Source of the DNA: an uncultured Tidjanibacter sp.
GTDB taxonomy: Bacteria; Bacteroidota; Bacteroidia; Bacteroidales; Rikenellaceae
Length of the DNA stretch: 60,100 bases
Assembly: GCA_947852905.1 (NCBI GenBank)
Contig: CANTVF010000005.1
Span: 108,053-168,152 of the forward strand
Direction of reading: 5' to 3'
Shown: one piece after another, positions 23,565 to 32,812 of the stretch
Layout: the number at the start of each line of letters is the position of its first letter
How positions within the stretch are numbered: the first letter of the stretch is position 1
The notes under the pieces: model-generated
The model's input: only the letters and a program-made list of their open reading frames with translations
The model's database searches: none
What the model was told of the DNA's origin: nothing
Made by a program: the position numbers and the translations under genes

Positions 23565-24027
23565 TATCGCAGGTGTTTTTTAGTTGTAAAATGATGAAAT
23601 TGTCCTGTTACGGATTGATATTCTTCGCCATTCCGATGCGACGGGAATGTCGTGCTGCGGTCTGTTGGGTATGTTTACGTAATCTTGTATTTCTACCGGT
23701 CGTGGCCGCATCGCCGTGTAGTATCGCCTGAGATGCTTTAGCGCGAGGTGCGGAAACGGTAACTGGCTTTATGGTTAAACTCTTTGCTGGTATTGTTCGT
23801 GGAGGTCTGTGAACCGCGCTATCCGTCGGATAGTTTGATCGTCGGTCGCTGCGTGGCGCGTAAGCTGTCGTATGATGGTTTCATAGACAGCGTGACTGTA
23901 CAGTGACGGCCATCGTTGGTCTTGTCCTACCGGATGACGTTATCATGGGTTGCATTTGAAATCCATAGATCTTTGATTAGGCGGTAGTTCACAGGGTTAT
24001 GGCTTTCGTACTTGACGCCGGTTATGG
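23565..24027. other. Gene-free stretch between tRNA-Met and xseB
   Basis: About 460 bp in which I see no gene, RNA or repeat. Confidence 0.35.
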
Positions 24028-24234
24028 TTATTCCGGCTGTTCTTCGCCGAGTGCCTCGGAGACCTCCGCTTCGGCTTTCGACAACCTTTCGCGGCAGAAT
24101 TTTATCAGTTCTCCGGCGCGGCGGACTTGAGCCGCGAGAGCGTCTATGTCCGGGTTGGCTTCGTTCATTTTTGCCAGTATGGTTTCTATTTCGGCCATTG
24201 CCGCGGCATAGGTCATTTTATCGTCTTTCTTCAT
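24028..24234 (-). CDS. xseB: Exodeoxyribonuclease VII small subunit
   Basis: A 68-residue helical protein (MTYAAAMAEIETILAKM, then DIDALAAQVRRAGELIKFCRERLSKAEAEV), the standard two-helix hairpin of XseB. Several copies assemble along the coiled-coil arm of XseA to form exonuclease VII, which degrades single-stranded DNA from both ends into short oligonucleotides. The gene overlaps the 3' end of xseA by 17 bp, so the two subunits are translationally coupled. Confidence 0.93.
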   Translation of the reverse strand: MKKDDKMTYAAAMAEIETILAKMNEANPDIDALAAQVRRAGELIKFCRERLSKAEAEVSEALGEEQPE

Positions 24235-25564
24235 GATTCGTTTTGTTATTTGTCGGATTTGTCGTTTCCGTTACTTCGGCCGAGATGCAGCCGTCGTATA
24301 GCGTTATGTCGAGTTTGTCGCCCGGATTCAGATTCGATGCGTTTTTCACTGCGGTACCTTCCGAACGGACTATGGCGAAACCTCTGGCGAGTATGTTGCG
24401 CGGATCGACTGCGGCCGTCAGGCGTTCGGCCTGCATGAGCTCCCGCGCGGCGGATGCCATAGTTTGCGATGCCAGTGCTTTTAAGGTACCGGGAAGCGAT
24501 GAGAGAAAGGTATGTTGTTCGGCAAGTGTTCTGACAGCCGTAGATTTTATCTTTTCCTGCAATGCGTCCATGCGCCATGTAAGGCGGGACGATACTCCGT
24601 AGGCGCGTTCACGGAGCAATGCGCCTATCATGTCGATCTCCCTGCGATGTTGCAGCAGGGTACGGGCGGCGATGTTGCGTACCGCATCTCCGAGGGCGAG
24701 CAGACGTCCGTCGAAATCGGCGACACGGTCAACGAGAAATGCGGCTACTGCCGTAGGCGTTTTGAGCGACAGGGCAGCTACCATATCGACGACGCTCTGG
24801 TCCTTGTCGTGTCCGAGGCCGGTGACGACCGGCAACGGGAACTGGGCTACATGGAAACCGAGCAGATATGAGTTCAGAAAGCTGAGATCGCTTTGCGAAC
24901 CTCCGCCACGGATGATTACCGTAACGTCGAAATCTTCCATGGCATCGGCTATGCGTTCGAGAGCGTCTATTATCGAATTTTCGGCTCCGTGTCCCTGCAT
25001 GACTGCTTCGAAAAGCGTCGTCTTGAAAGCGTACGGACTGGCGCCGAGTTCATTCATGAAGTCCTGATAACCGGCTGCCTGCGGTGACGACACTACGGCG
25101 ATGCGAAGCGGCACCGCAGGAAATTCCAATTCACGGTTGAGGTCGAATACTCCGTCTTCGCGCAACTGAGCAATGGTCTGTTGCCGTTGCCGCTCCAGAT
25201 CGCCCATGGTGTACAGCGGATCTATGTCTGTCACCCGCAACGAGAGACCGTACAGTTCGTGGTATGTCACGGTGACGTTGAGCAGTACGTTCATGCCGGC
25301 CTCCAGCGATCGTCCGGTTGCTCCGCGGAAGTACGAAGACAGCATTCCGTACTGGCTTGCCCATATTACGGCGCTTGCCTGCGCTTTGGGTACTCCGTTG
25401 CGTCCTCCTTTCTCCACGAGCTGTATGTAGCAGTGTCCAGACCGGGCGTTTACCTTGAGTTCGCCTATCTCGGCAGCGATCCATACCGGCGTGTCGAAAG
25501 CGTCGCATAACGTCTGGCGTATGCATTCCTGTAGTTGCGATAATGTAAGGTGACTGTCCGGCAT
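24218..25564 (-). CDS. xseA: Exodeoxyribonuclease VII large subunit
   Basis: This 448-residue catalytic subunit has an N-terminal OB fold (about residues 5-100: LTLSQLQECIRQTL ... VWIAAEIGELKVNARSGHCYIQLVEK), then the nuclease domain (RIAVVSSPQAAGYQDFMNEL, VTVIIRGGGSQSDLSFLN, PVVTGLGHDKDQSVVDMVA), a long helical region and a C-terminal RGFAIVRSEG ... GDKLDITLYDG segment. I chose the start at 25564 (MPDSHLTLSQ). The frame is open a further 32 codons upstream but that extension is unlike the family. Confidence 0.93.
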   Translation of the reverse strand: MPDSHLTLSQLQECIRQTLCDAFDTPVWIAAEIGELKVNARSGHCYIQLVEKGGRNGVPKAQASAVIWASQYGMLSSYFRGATGRSLEAGMNVLLNVTVTYHELYGLSLRVTDIDPLYTMGDLERQRQQTIAQLREDGVFDLNRELEFPAVPLRIAVVSSPQAAGYQDFMNELGASPYAFKTTLFEAVMQGHGAENSIIDALERIADAMEDFDVTVIIRGGGSQSDLSFLNSYLLGFHVAQFPLPVVTGLGHDKDQSVVDMVAALSLKTPTAVAAFLVDRVADFDGRLLALGDAVRNIAARTLLQHRREIDMIGALLRERAYGVSSRLTWRMDALQEKIKSTAVRTLAEQHTFLSSLPGTLKALASQTMASAARELMQAERLTAAVDPRNILARGFAIVRSEGTAVKNASNLNPGDKLDITLYDGCISAEVTETTNPTNNKTNHEERR

Positions 25565-25668
25565 AGTACTGTCGAGGATAATGTATTGCTGTTTCGTGCC
25601 TGTACGTGGCTTGATGTCGTGAAAATGTGACGTCGTATGGTTACTTGTCGACGTTTTCACTGAAAGAT

Positions 25669-25705
25669 AAGGCCGTACCGGAACTCCTTCGCCCGATACG
25701 GCCTT
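25669..25705 (-). terminator. Hairpin after aspS
   Basis: AAGGCCGTA (25669-25677) and TACGGCCTT (25697-25705) form a 9-bp stem between the aspS stop and the xseA start. The minus-strand tail is ATCTTTC, a weak U-run, so termination may be partial. Confidence 0.5.
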
Positions 25706-25758
25706 GTCCGCAGTTGGTATGTTTCCGTTCGCGGCTCAGTGCCGGCGGATGTGGGATA

Positions 25759-27516
25759 TTATTTTTCTTTCAGTTCCACCTTGAGGTTGAGTTCCTCCAA
25801 CTGGGCGTCCGATATGGGCGACGGGGCATCGAGCATGACGTCGCGTCCGGCGTTGTTTTTCGGGAATGCGATGTAGTCCCTTATGGAGTCGGAGCCGCCG
25901 AACAGAGAGCAGAACCTGTCGAAACCGAAGGCTATGCCTCCGTGGGGCGGTGCGCCGTACTTGAAGGCGTTCATGAGGAAGCCGAACTGTTCCTGTGCGA
26001 CTTCGTGGCTTATGCCGAGCAGGTCGAACATGCGGCTCTGCAACTGGCTGTCGAAGATACGTATGGAGCCTCCGCCGACCTCTACGCCGTTTACTACGAA
26101 GTCGTAGGCATTGGCGCGTATGCTGCCCGGATCAGTGTCGAACAACGGTATGTCTTCCGGTTTGGGAGAGGTGAAGGGGTGGTGCATGGCGTAATAGCGA
26201 CCTGTCTCGTCGTCCCATTCGAGAAGCGGAAAGTCGACAACCCACAGCGGCGCGAACTTATGCGGATCGCGCAGACCCAGACGGTCGCCCATTTCCAGAC
26301 GCAGCGTATTGAGCGCCGCGAGGGTTTTCATCTTGTCGCCTGCGAGAATCATCACCAGATCGCCCGCTTCGGCGCCGCATTCCTTGCCCATTGCGGCGAG
26401 TTCCTCCGGAGCGAAGAATTTGTCTATGCTCGATTTTACCGATCCGTCCGCTGCGAAACGTATCCACACGAGGCCTTTGGCGCCTACCTGCGGGCGTTTC
26501 ACGAATTCGGTCAGCTCGTCTATCTGTTTACGGGTGTAGTCCGCACAACCTTTTGCGGCTATGGCGCCCACGTATGCCGCCGAATCGAATACTCCGAAGC
26601 CGTGTCCGTGAGCCGAAGCGGTCAGTTCGTGGATTTCCATACCGAAACGGATATCCGGTTTGTCGGAGCCGTAACGTGCCATGGCTTCGCTCCACGGCAT
26701 TCTCGGCAGACTGTAGTCTATTTCCACGCCTATGGTTTCGCGGAACAGATATTTCGCCATGCGTTCGAAAAGTTCCAGCACGTCCTCCTGCTCTACGAAC
26801 GACATTTCGCAGTCTATCTGCGTGAATTCCGGCTGACGGTCGGCTCGCAGGTCTTCGTCGCGGAAACAGCGTACTATCTGGAAATAGCGGTCGTAACCGG
26901 AAACCATGAGCAACTGTTTTAGCGTCTGCGGAGACTGCGGCAGAGCGTAGAACTGGCCTTCGTTCATGCGCGAGGGTACCACGAAGTCGCGTGCGCCCTC
27001 CGGCGTGGATTTTATGAGGAACGGTGTCTCTATTTCGAGGAAATTCTCGGCGTCCAGAAAACGGCGTATGCTCTGCGCCATACGGTGACGCAGGGTGAGG
27101 TTGCGTTGCAGCGGAGGACGTCTCAGGTCGAGATAGCGGTATTTCATGCGCAGTTCGTCGCCGCCGTCGCTGTTCTCCTCTATGGTGAACGGGGGCACCT
27201 CCGAGCGGTTGAGTATGTTGATTCCGCCGACGGCCACTTCTATGTCGCCGGTGGGCATTTTCGGGTTTTTGGAGGAACGCTCCACGACGCGCCCGTTTAC
27301 CTGAAGCACGTATTCGCGTCCTATTTCGGCGGCCGTCTCGCGCACCTGTGCGGGAGAGTGTTCGTCCACCACGAGCTGGGTTATGCCGTAACGGTCGCGA
27401 AGATCTATGAAAGTCATGGCGCCGAGGTTGCGTACTTTCTGTACCCAGCCTGCGAGCTGTACCTCCTTACCGGCGTCTTCTATGCGGAGTTCTCCGCATG
27501 TGTGGGTTCTGTACAT
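25759..27516 (-). CDS. aspS: Aspartyl-tRNA synthetase
   Basis: This 585-residue class IIb synthetase charges tRNA-Asp. The N-terminal OB-fold anticodon-binding domain is at about residues 1-105 ([22 protein letters not shown]), followed by class II motif 1, motif 2 ([22 protein letters not shown]) and motif 3 ([10 protein letters not shown]). A bacterial-type GAD insertion domain lies between motifs 2 and 3, about residues 280-415. Start chosen at 27516 ([10 protein letters not shown]), the canonical bacterial N-terminus; the frame extends 30 codons upstream without family resemblance. Divergent from tadA. Confidence 0.96.
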   Translation of the reverse strand: MYRTHTCGELRIEDAGKEVQLAGWVQKVRNLGAMTFIDLRDRYGITQLVVDEHSPAQVRETAAEIGREYVLQVNGRVVERSSKNPKMPTGDIEVAVGGINILNRSEVPPFTIEENSDGGDELRMKYRYLDLRRPPLQRNLTLRHRMAQSIRRFLDAENFLEIETPFLIKSTPEGARDFVVPSRMNEGQFYALPQSPQTLKQLLMVSGYDRYFQIVRCFRDEDLRADRQPEFTQIDCEMSFVEQEDVLELFERMAKYLFRETIGVEIDYSLPRMPWSEAMARYGSDKPDIRFGMEIHELTASAHGHGFGVFDSAAYVGAIAAKGCADYTRKQIDELTEFVKRPQVGAKGLVWIRFAADGSVKSSIDKFFAPEELAAMGKECGAEAGDLVMILAGDKMKTLAALNTLRLEMGDRLGLRDPHKFAPLWVVDFPLLEWDDETGRYYAMHHPFTSPKPEDIPLFDTDPGSIRANAYDFVVNGVEVGGGSIRIFDSQLQSRMFDLLGISHEVAQEQFGFLMNAFKYGAPPHGGIAFGFDRFCSLFGGSDSIRDYIAFPKNNAGRDVMLDAPSPISDAQLEELNLKVELKEK

Positions 27517-27622
27517 ATTTTTTTCGTATATGTTTATGGAATATCGTCGTTCGCGGCATCTGAAATATATAAGCGGGAATGCTTTGCATGACCGCGGACG
27601 TTCCAATTAAAAAGTTCGTTCA

Positions 27623-27650
27623 TATATTTGCGGAACGGATTTCAAAGGTA
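27623..27650. promoter_or_regulatory. Overlapping divergent -7 elements for tadA (+) and aspS (-)
   Basis: TATATTTG at 27623-27630 on the plus strand faces tadA (start 27660). CAAAGGTA at 27643-27650 reads TAccTTTG on the minus strand and faces aspS (start 27516). Both match TAnnTTTG exactly and predicted start sites fall within a few bases of each other, so the two polymerases should compete. Confidence 0.55.
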
Positions 27651-27659
27651 CTAATTTTC

Positions 27660-28121
27660 ATGGAGACGGAACACGTGAACGATGAATTTTTTATGCGCGC
27701 CGCAATTTCGCAGGCTATGATAGCGTTAGAAAAGGAAGAAGTTCCCATAGGGGCTGTGGTTGTCGCTGGGGGGCGGATAGTATCCAGAGGGTATAACCTC
27801 GTGGAGACGCTTACCGACGCTACCGCTCATGCCGAGATGCAGGCCCTTACCGCGGCGATGCATGCCTGTGCAGGCAAGTATCTGCGTGAATGTACGTTGT
27901 ATGTGACCGTCGAGCCTTGCATCATGTGTGCGGGGGCTATCGCGTGGGCGCAGATAGGACGGCTGGTATACGGGGCTTCCGATCCCAAGCGCGGTTATAC
28001 GTCCGTCGGCGGGGCGATTCTCCACCCGAAAACGGTCGTTACCGCTGGTGTTCTCGAGGAGGAGTGCGCGGGACTGATGGGTGGATTCTTCGCTAAATTG
28101 CGCGGACGGCATTTGCAATAA
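27660..28121 (+). CDS. tadA: tRNA-specific adenosine deaminase TadA
   Basis: This 153-residue zinc deaminase converts A34 of tRNA-Arg(ACG) to inosine. Motifs: VPIGAVVVAGGRIVSRGYN, HAE (His57, Glu59), VEPCIMCAGAI, and the TadA-specific RLVYGASDPKRG (GASDPKxG loop). The C-terminal FFAKLRGRHLQ resembles the FFxxxR tail that grips the tRNA. Start set at 27660 because METEHVNDEFFM matches the family's opening and lies about 30 bp after a good -7 element. Confidence 0.93.
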   Translation: METEHVNDEFFMRAAISQAMIALEKEEVPIGAVVVAGGRIVSRGYNLVETLTDATAHAEMQALTAAMHACAGKYLRECTLYVTVEPCIMCAGAIAWAQIGRLVYGASDPKRGYTSVGGAILHPKTVVTAGVLEEECAGLMGGFFAKLRGRHLQ

Positions 28122-28142
28122 TGTACGATTTTCATATTTTTG
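28112..28142 (+). promoter_or_regulatory. Promoter of the TPR protein gene
   Basis: TTTG at 28112-28115 and TATTTTTG at 28135-28142 with a 19-bp spacer, an excellent Bacteroidetes promoter. The -33 box lies inside the last codons of tadA. The leader is about 80 nt. Confidence 0.7.
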
Positions 28143-28227
28143 TCGGTCGCTTGAATTCGGAATGCCGTTGTCAGGCATCGTTCCGGCGGAAAAAGATGAG
28201 CACACAACTAAAATATAGCATATAACG

Positions 28228-29190
28228 ATGAAAAAAATCCAGATTTTGTTTGCCGCGGCGGCTATGTTTGCTGTGGCGGATCTTTCGGCACAGACGGTCA
28301 ACGATGTGAATGCTAAGTATAACGAGGCGGTAGCTTTGATCCAGGCCAAGAATTACGAGGCATCTATCCCTGTTCTCGAGCAGGTGGTGGAGATGGGCTT
28401 CAATGCCGGCCCCGATGCTTCAGCGACTATCCAGCAGGCTCAGAAACTTATTCCGACATGTTATTTCCAGTACGGCCTTTCGTTGTGCAAGACGGGAAAA
28501 CTGGAGGAGGCTATTCCGGTACTCGAAAATGCTATACAGTATGCCGAACTGTTTCAGGACGTCAAGGTACTGAATAACTCGCGTAAACTCATATCGCAGA
28601 CTTATACGCTTCTGGGCGCCGACGCTTTCAACGACAAGGATTGGGCCAAGGCCATAGATGTGTTCTCGAAGGGTTACGCCGCAAATCCTACGGATACGGA
28701 TCTGGCACTCTATCTGGCCGAAAGTTATTCGGAGTCGGGTGATCTTGAGAACGGTCTGAAAACATATCACGATATAGTCAATCTCGAAGCACGTCACAGC
28801 CGCTACGAGGAACCGGCCGCCAAAGCTCGTGAGAAAATAGCTTATTATCAGACACTGCGGGCAATGAAAGCAGCCGAAGAGGGTAAGACAGACGATGTCT
28901 ATGCGTATGTAGACGATATTCTTTCCGTCGATCCAGACAATGCCGCAGCCCAGATGTTGAGGGTGCAGACAGCTAACAATGCACAGCAGTGGAATCGTGT
29001 TATTGAGTGGGGCGATGCCGCGGCTACGGCTCAGACCGATCCCGATATGGCTTCGTCGATCTATTTCATGCTCGGTGCCGCTTATCAGAATACGGAAAAC
29101 AAGGATGCCGCCATTGCCAATTACAGCAAGGTGACTTCCGGCGATCATGCGGCAGCTGCACGTCAGCAGATCGAATTGCTCAATAAATAG
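28228..29190 (+). CDS. Exported tetratricopeptide-repeat protein
   Basis: This 320-residue protein has a signal peptide ending in LSAQ. The mature part is a series of about six to seven TPR-like helical pairs (YNEAVALIQAKNYEASIPVLEQVV; YGLSLCKTGKLEEAIPVLENAI; LLGADAFNDKDWAKAIDVFSKGYA; YFMLGAAYQNTENKDAAIANYSKV). It is predicted to be periplasmic and to act as a protein-protein scaffold. No partner is evident from the neighbours. It has its own promoter and a strong terminator. Confidence 0.85.
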   Translation: MKKIQILFAAAAMFAVADLSAQTVNDVNAKYNEAVALIQAKNYEASIPVLEQVVEMGFNAGPDASATIQQAQKLIPTCYFQYGLSLCKTGKLEEAIPVLENAIQYAELFQDVKVLNNSRKLISQTYTLLGADAFNDKDWAKAIDVFSKGYAANPTDTDLALYLAESYSESGDLENGLKTYHDIVNLEARHSRYEEPAAKAREKIAYYQTLRAMKAAEEGKTDDVYAYVDDILSVDPDNAAAQMLRVQTANNAQQWNRVIEWGDAAATAQTDPDMASSIYFMLGAAYQNTENKDAAIANYSKVTSGDHAAAARQQIELLNK

Positions 29191-29233
29191 CCATAGATAC
29201 GATCCGCATCATATTATATGGATCGTAAAATAG

Positions 29234-29277
29234 ACGCGGGGACAGTTCTTTTTCATAGAACTGTCCCCGCGTTTTTT
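29234..29277 (+). terminator. Strong terminator after the TPR gene
   Basis: ACGCGGGGACAGTTCT and AGAACTGTCCCCGCGT form a perfect 16-bp stem with a 7-nt loop, then TTTTT. A smaller dyad (ACGATCC/GGATCGT, 29200-29226) precedes it. Confidence 0.93.
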
Positions 29278-29717
29278 GTTTTCCTAACCGGTAAGCCAAG
29301 ATTCAGGATGTAATTGAGGGTACCGCTTTCATTGCCGAGAAAATGCCTGTCGATGAGAAGTTTTAAATCGCTTGAGTTGTAGTCGCTTGGACGTAGGACT
29401 ATGATGCCGATACGGTTGGCATATCGTTGCCGTGGCATGTACCGTTTGCAGAATGGCTTATATGTTACCGAAGTACGGCGTGCCGGTTATGCGTTTTAGG
29501 GCTGTGATTCTTTCTGGTGCGTGACTGGCGGTGGTCGCATGTGTTTCGCCGGCAGTTTTCGCGGCTGGATACCGCGTTCCGTAGCGGTGTATGGAGTCCG
29601 TATACGGGAATGTCTTGTTTCCGGAATGTCGCTTTGCGATGTTTCGTCGCGGCGGAGTCGCTCGAACGGTATTGCCCGTCAGATGCGCTGGTTTGCAGTA
29701 TGTCCGGCCGTTCTGAT
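29278..29717. other. Gene-free stretch before the urea transporter
   Basis: About 440 bp without a convincing gene or RNA. Open frames on both strands lack family resemblance. Confidence 0.35.
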
Positions 29718-29747
29718 TTTGTATCCTTAATAAAAGGCGTATATTTG
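29718..29747 (+). promoter_or_regulatory. Promoter of the urea-transporter gene
   Basis: TTTG at 29718-29721 and TATATTTG at 29740-29747 with an 18-bp spacer. A transcript from here would start near 29753. Confidence 0.55.
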
Positions 29748-29814
29748 CCGTGATCCGGAAAGTTTTGTCTGCCGTCTTAAGGTTATAGGGGAATATCGTT
29801 AAAGATATCGTGTC

Positions 29815-30705
29815 TTGAAAGGAAGATGTCCGAAATATTTTTGTCGTGTACGCAGGTGGTGCGTTATCGTGTCCCGCGGCATCGGACAGGTCATGTTTCA
29901 GGAGAATGCCTGTTCCGGTTGTTTCATGCTTGCCGCAGTAGCGTTGCATTCGTGGCCGCAGGCGGTCATGGCTCTCGCAGGTAATGTTATCGGTAATGTA
30001 ACGGCTGTCGCGGCCGGATATTCCCGCAGGGATATATATCGCGGTCTGTACGGATTCAACGGTACGCTCGTCGGGATAGCCGTCGGTGTATATTTCCGGT
30101 TTTCGGTATTGTCTGTCGCGGTACTTGTCGCCGGAGCCGCATTGTCGTCATGGATCGCCCGGTTGTTTTCACGGCGGAAAGGATTGCCCGGACTTACGGC
30201 ACCGTTCATCATATCCGTATGGGCTATGATGTCAGTAGGACGTATCGTGTTTCCGGACATGCTTCCCGTTGTCGAAACTCCTGTCGCCGATACCGTCGAG
30301 CCGTTCGGGGCATTCTGCAGGTCTGTAGGGCAGGTCATGTTTCAGTGTAGTACGCTTTCCGGAATGCTTTTCCTTGTCGGCATATCGTGCAGTTCGCTGC
30401 GGGGGACTTTAAATGCTGCTATCGGAGCCGCATTGCCGTTGCTCGTAGCATTGATTCCGGGAATCGGTTACGGAGCTTTCAATGCCGGTCTGTTCGGTTA
30501 TAACGGGGTGCTGTGCGCCATGGCTTTAGGCGGCAGTGTACGTAATTACGGGTGGGTGTTGATTGCCGTGGCGTTGTCGGTTGTTTTGCAGATTGCCGGT
30601 ATGGCTGCCGGATTAGCGACGCTTACGGCTCCTTTCGTATTGTCGGTGTGGATTGTAGAGTGCCTGCACAAAACCGTTTCCCGTATGGCTTGTAAAAGAC
30701 GGTAA
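29815..30705 (+). CDS. Urea transporter (UT family), start unclear
   Basis: A membrane protein of about 280-296 residues with the internal duplication of urea channels. RGIGQVMFQENACSG and RSVGQVMFQCSTLSG are the two matching signatures; YGFNGTLVGIAVG/GYNGVLCAMALGG and GLTAPF/TLTAPFVLSVW are the paired pore motifs. It would let urea diffuse across the inner membrane. No urease gene is nearby. No ATG opens this frame before the first signature. Candidate starts are TTG 29815 or GTG 29869. An ATG at 29826 in another frame begins a plausible N-terminus (MSEIFLSCTQVVRYRV), so a one-base frameshift around 29860-29870 is possible. Confidence 0.85.
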   Translation: MKGRCPKYFCRVRRWCVIVSRGIGQVMFQENACSGCFMLAAVALHSWPQAVMALAGNVIGNVTAVAAGYSRRDIYRGLYGFNGTLVGIAVGVYFRFSVLSVAVLVAGAALSSWIARLFSRRKGLPGLTAPFIISVWAMMSVGRIVFPDMLPVVETPVADTVEPFGAFCRSVGQVMFQCSTLSGMLFLVGISCSSLRGTLNAAIGAALPLLVALIPGIGYGAFNAGLFGYNGVLCAMALGGSVRNYGWVLIAVALSVVLQIAGMAAGLATLTAPFVLSVWIVECLHKTVSRMACKRR

Positions 30706-30804
30706 TCGTCCGCGGTTTCTTCTTATGGCGACAAGTGATATGGCGATGTATTTGCGATGTTATGACGGCGGATTTGCCGGTGTTCGTACATTTGGACGGG
30801 ATGG

Positions 30805-31674
30805 TCAATCCTCTTCTCCTTTACGGTTTATGGTGTCGAGTACCCGTTCTATGCGGCGGGCGAGCAGGTTATAGTAGTAATAGCTTCCCCATGCGAGTAC
30901 GGATTGAAGTCCTGTGTGGTTGAATACCATGATCTCGTCGGCTCCTGCGAGTTCGCTTGCGTCTATGTTGCGCTCGTATACTTTTATACCGGCCATGTCG
31001 CATGCCGTAGTCATGAGTTCCCTTTCGAGGCATTGCGGCGCGGTATCAGGCGCCGGAGGCGTGTACAGCGCGCCATCTTTGGCGAGGAAAACAGGATATT
31101 CTCCGCACGATACGAGACGTTGCGCCCGATTGGCACGCAGGGCTATGTGTGCGCCCTTGCGGGCGGCGAAAGCCTGCATATAGTCGGTCGTGGTGAGAGA
31201 TACTGCGGTGCGGTGTCCGGAAAATGGTATTTCGTAGTTTGTCAGAATGGCCGTGGGGCGCAGACTTATCAATTCGTAACCTCGGTATATGGTGGAACGG
31301 TCGCAGGCGATTATGGTGTCAGGTTCGTTATCAGAATTGTCGGCCGGCGGCACGAGGTACACGCATACTATGTTGCCGAGCATCGGCATGTCGTTTTCGT
31401 CGAGCAGCGTCGTTATACGGCGGCGCAACGATTCCATATCTATCCGCGGCGAGAGGCCGTAGAGTTTTTCATACGAAGCGCGTGCGTATTCCATGTGGCG
31501 GGAGAGGTATAACGGTTTGTGTACCGAAGTATTCACGGCGGCGTATACATAGTTCCCTCGCAACAGGGAATTCAAGGTCCTGTCGCCGGATACCGTTTCG
31601 GTAAGCGTTTCGTTATGGTATATTTTCCCCGCGGATTGCATGTTTACGTTCGTCGTGAGGTTTTGGGTTGGCAT
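30805..31674 (-). CDS. Class IV aminotransferase-like protein lacking the PLP lysine
   Basis: A 289-residue protein with the fold-type IV PLP-enzyme layout (branched-chain aminotransferase/aminodeoxychorismate lyase group): RTLNSLLRGNYVYAAVN, HMEYARASYEKLYG, CGEYPVFLAKDGALYTPP and ELAGADEIMVFNHTGLQSV. Where active members have K-x3-N-Y (Schiff-base lysine), this has SLTTTDYM (159-166) with no Lys. The usual E-x4-N motif is also altered (CGEYPVFLA). It is therefore probably not a working aminotransferase. It is the last gene of the murB-tilS-holA operon (23-bp gap). Role unknown. Confidence 0.75.
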   Translation of the reverse strand: MPTQNLTTNVNMQSAGKIYHNETLTETVSGDRTLNSLLRGNYVYAAVNTSVHKPLYLSRHMEYARASYEKLYGLSPRIDMESLRRRITTLLDENDMPMLGNIVCVYLVPPADNSDNEPDTIIACDRSTIYRGYELISLRPTAILTNYEIPFSGHRTAVSLTTTDYMQAFAARKGAHIALRANRAQRLVSCGEYPVFLAKDGALYTPPAPDTAPQCLERELMTTACDMAGIKVYERNIDASELAGADEIMVFNHTGLQSVLAWGSYYYYNLLARRIERVLDTINRKGEED

Positions 31675-31697
31675 GATATGCCGCCTTTCGCCCGAAG

Positions 31698-32774
31698 TCA
31701 GGCCAGAAATATTTTCAGCAGCAGTTCGCGCAGCAGTTCGCCGTTATCGGCAGTACCGCCTCCGATGCCTTTGCTGCGCATGTCGTAGTCGCGCAGCAGG
31801 CCGAGTATGGCGAAAACCTTTTTGTTCGGGTACGCCGTAGCCGCCTGTTTGTATTCGTTCAGGAAAAACGGATTCGGCAGTTTGAGCAATGCGCTGAGTT
31901 CGGCGTCCGACGGCATCGGCATATTTTTGTGTTTCGCCTCCCAGCGTTTGTAGTTCAAGATGAAGATACGCTGGAAATGGGTGAACAGCGCGCTGATTGT
32001 CACCGTCAGCGGATTGTCTTTCGGGTTGTTGCGGAAGTGATCGGCTATCAGCATGGCGCGTGCCATGTTCTTTTCCGATATGGCTTTCGTAAGTTCGAAA
32101 TTATTGAAATCCTTGCTTATGCCGATATTGTCCTCTATGTGCTGTGCGGTTATGCACTTGGTGCCTTCGGGCAGGTATGTCAGCAACTTGCCTATCTCGT
32201 TGGAGATTTTGGCTATGTCGGTACCCAGATGATCGGTAAGCATGGCGAGCGCACGCGCGTCTATCGAACAGCCCTTCGAGCGAACGAAGTCGCCCAGCCA
32301 CGACGATATTTCGTAGTCGCGCGGTCGGACAGATTCCAGTACTTCACCTTTCTGTGATATGTGTTTATAAAGCTGGGTGCGTTTGTCTATGCTTTTACCT
32401 TTGAAACAGAGTACGAGTATGGTGGTGGGGGCGGGCGCCGCCGTGTAGAGCGACAGCTGTTCCGGTTTACGCAACGATTGCGCCTCGCGCACGATGATGA
32501 CTTCGTAACGTCCCATCATCGGCATCTGGCGCGCATAGTTGATTATCGTTCCCTCGTCTGTGTCCTTGCCGTAGACGGTTATCTGGTTGAAAGGCTTCTC
32601 TTCGTCGGTCAGCACCTTGTCGGCCAGCAGTCCGGCTATGGAGTCGATGAAGTAACCCTCCTCGCCCATGAGAAGATATACGGGAGCGAACTTGCCTCCG
32701 ATAATATCTTTCCGCAGACGGTCGTATGCGGCTACTGTATCCTTGAATGCGGCCTTGCCGCTGCTCTTTGCCAT
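31698..32774 (-). CDS. holA: DNA polymerase III delta subunit
   Basis: A 358-residue clamp-loader subunit that opens the beta clamp. The pattern is clear: FAPVYLLMGEEGYFIDSIAGLLAD near the N-terminus, then LVLCFKGKSIDKRTQLYK, LTDHLGTDIAKISNEIGKLLTYL and a C-terminal helical collar domain (ANP-rich LLKLPNPFFLNEYKQAA). The frame is open far upstream, but that part overlaps tilS in another frame. I chose ATG 32774 (MAKSSGKAAF), 38 bp after tilS. Part of a four-gene operon. Confidence 0.92.
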   Translation of the reverse strand: MAKSSGKAAFKDTVAAYDRLRKDIIGGKFAPVYLLMGEEGYFIDSIAGLLADKVLTDEEKPFNQITVYGKDTDEGTIINYARQMPMMGRYEVIIVREAQSLRKPEQLSLYTAAPAPTTILVLCFKGKSIDKRTQLYKHISQKGEVLESVRPRDYEISSWLGDFVRSKGCSIDARALAMLTDHLGTDIAKISNEIGKLLTYLPEGTKCITAQHIEDNIGISKDFNNFELTKAISEKNMARAMLIADHFRNNPKDNPLTVTISALFTHFQRIFILNYKRWEAKHKNMPMPSDAELSALLKLPNPFFLNEYKQAATAYPNKKVFAILGLLRDYDMRSKGIGGGTADNGELLRELLLKIFLA

Positions 32775-32812
32775 AGGACTGTGTGGAATTGTCGTGCTTT
32801 GCCGAGAGCCTA

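Noticed and set aside
29458-29949. A 163-codon minus-strand frame before the urea transporter
   Set aside because: It runs antisense into the urea transporter, has no domain or signal peptide, and its composition is like other shadow frames.
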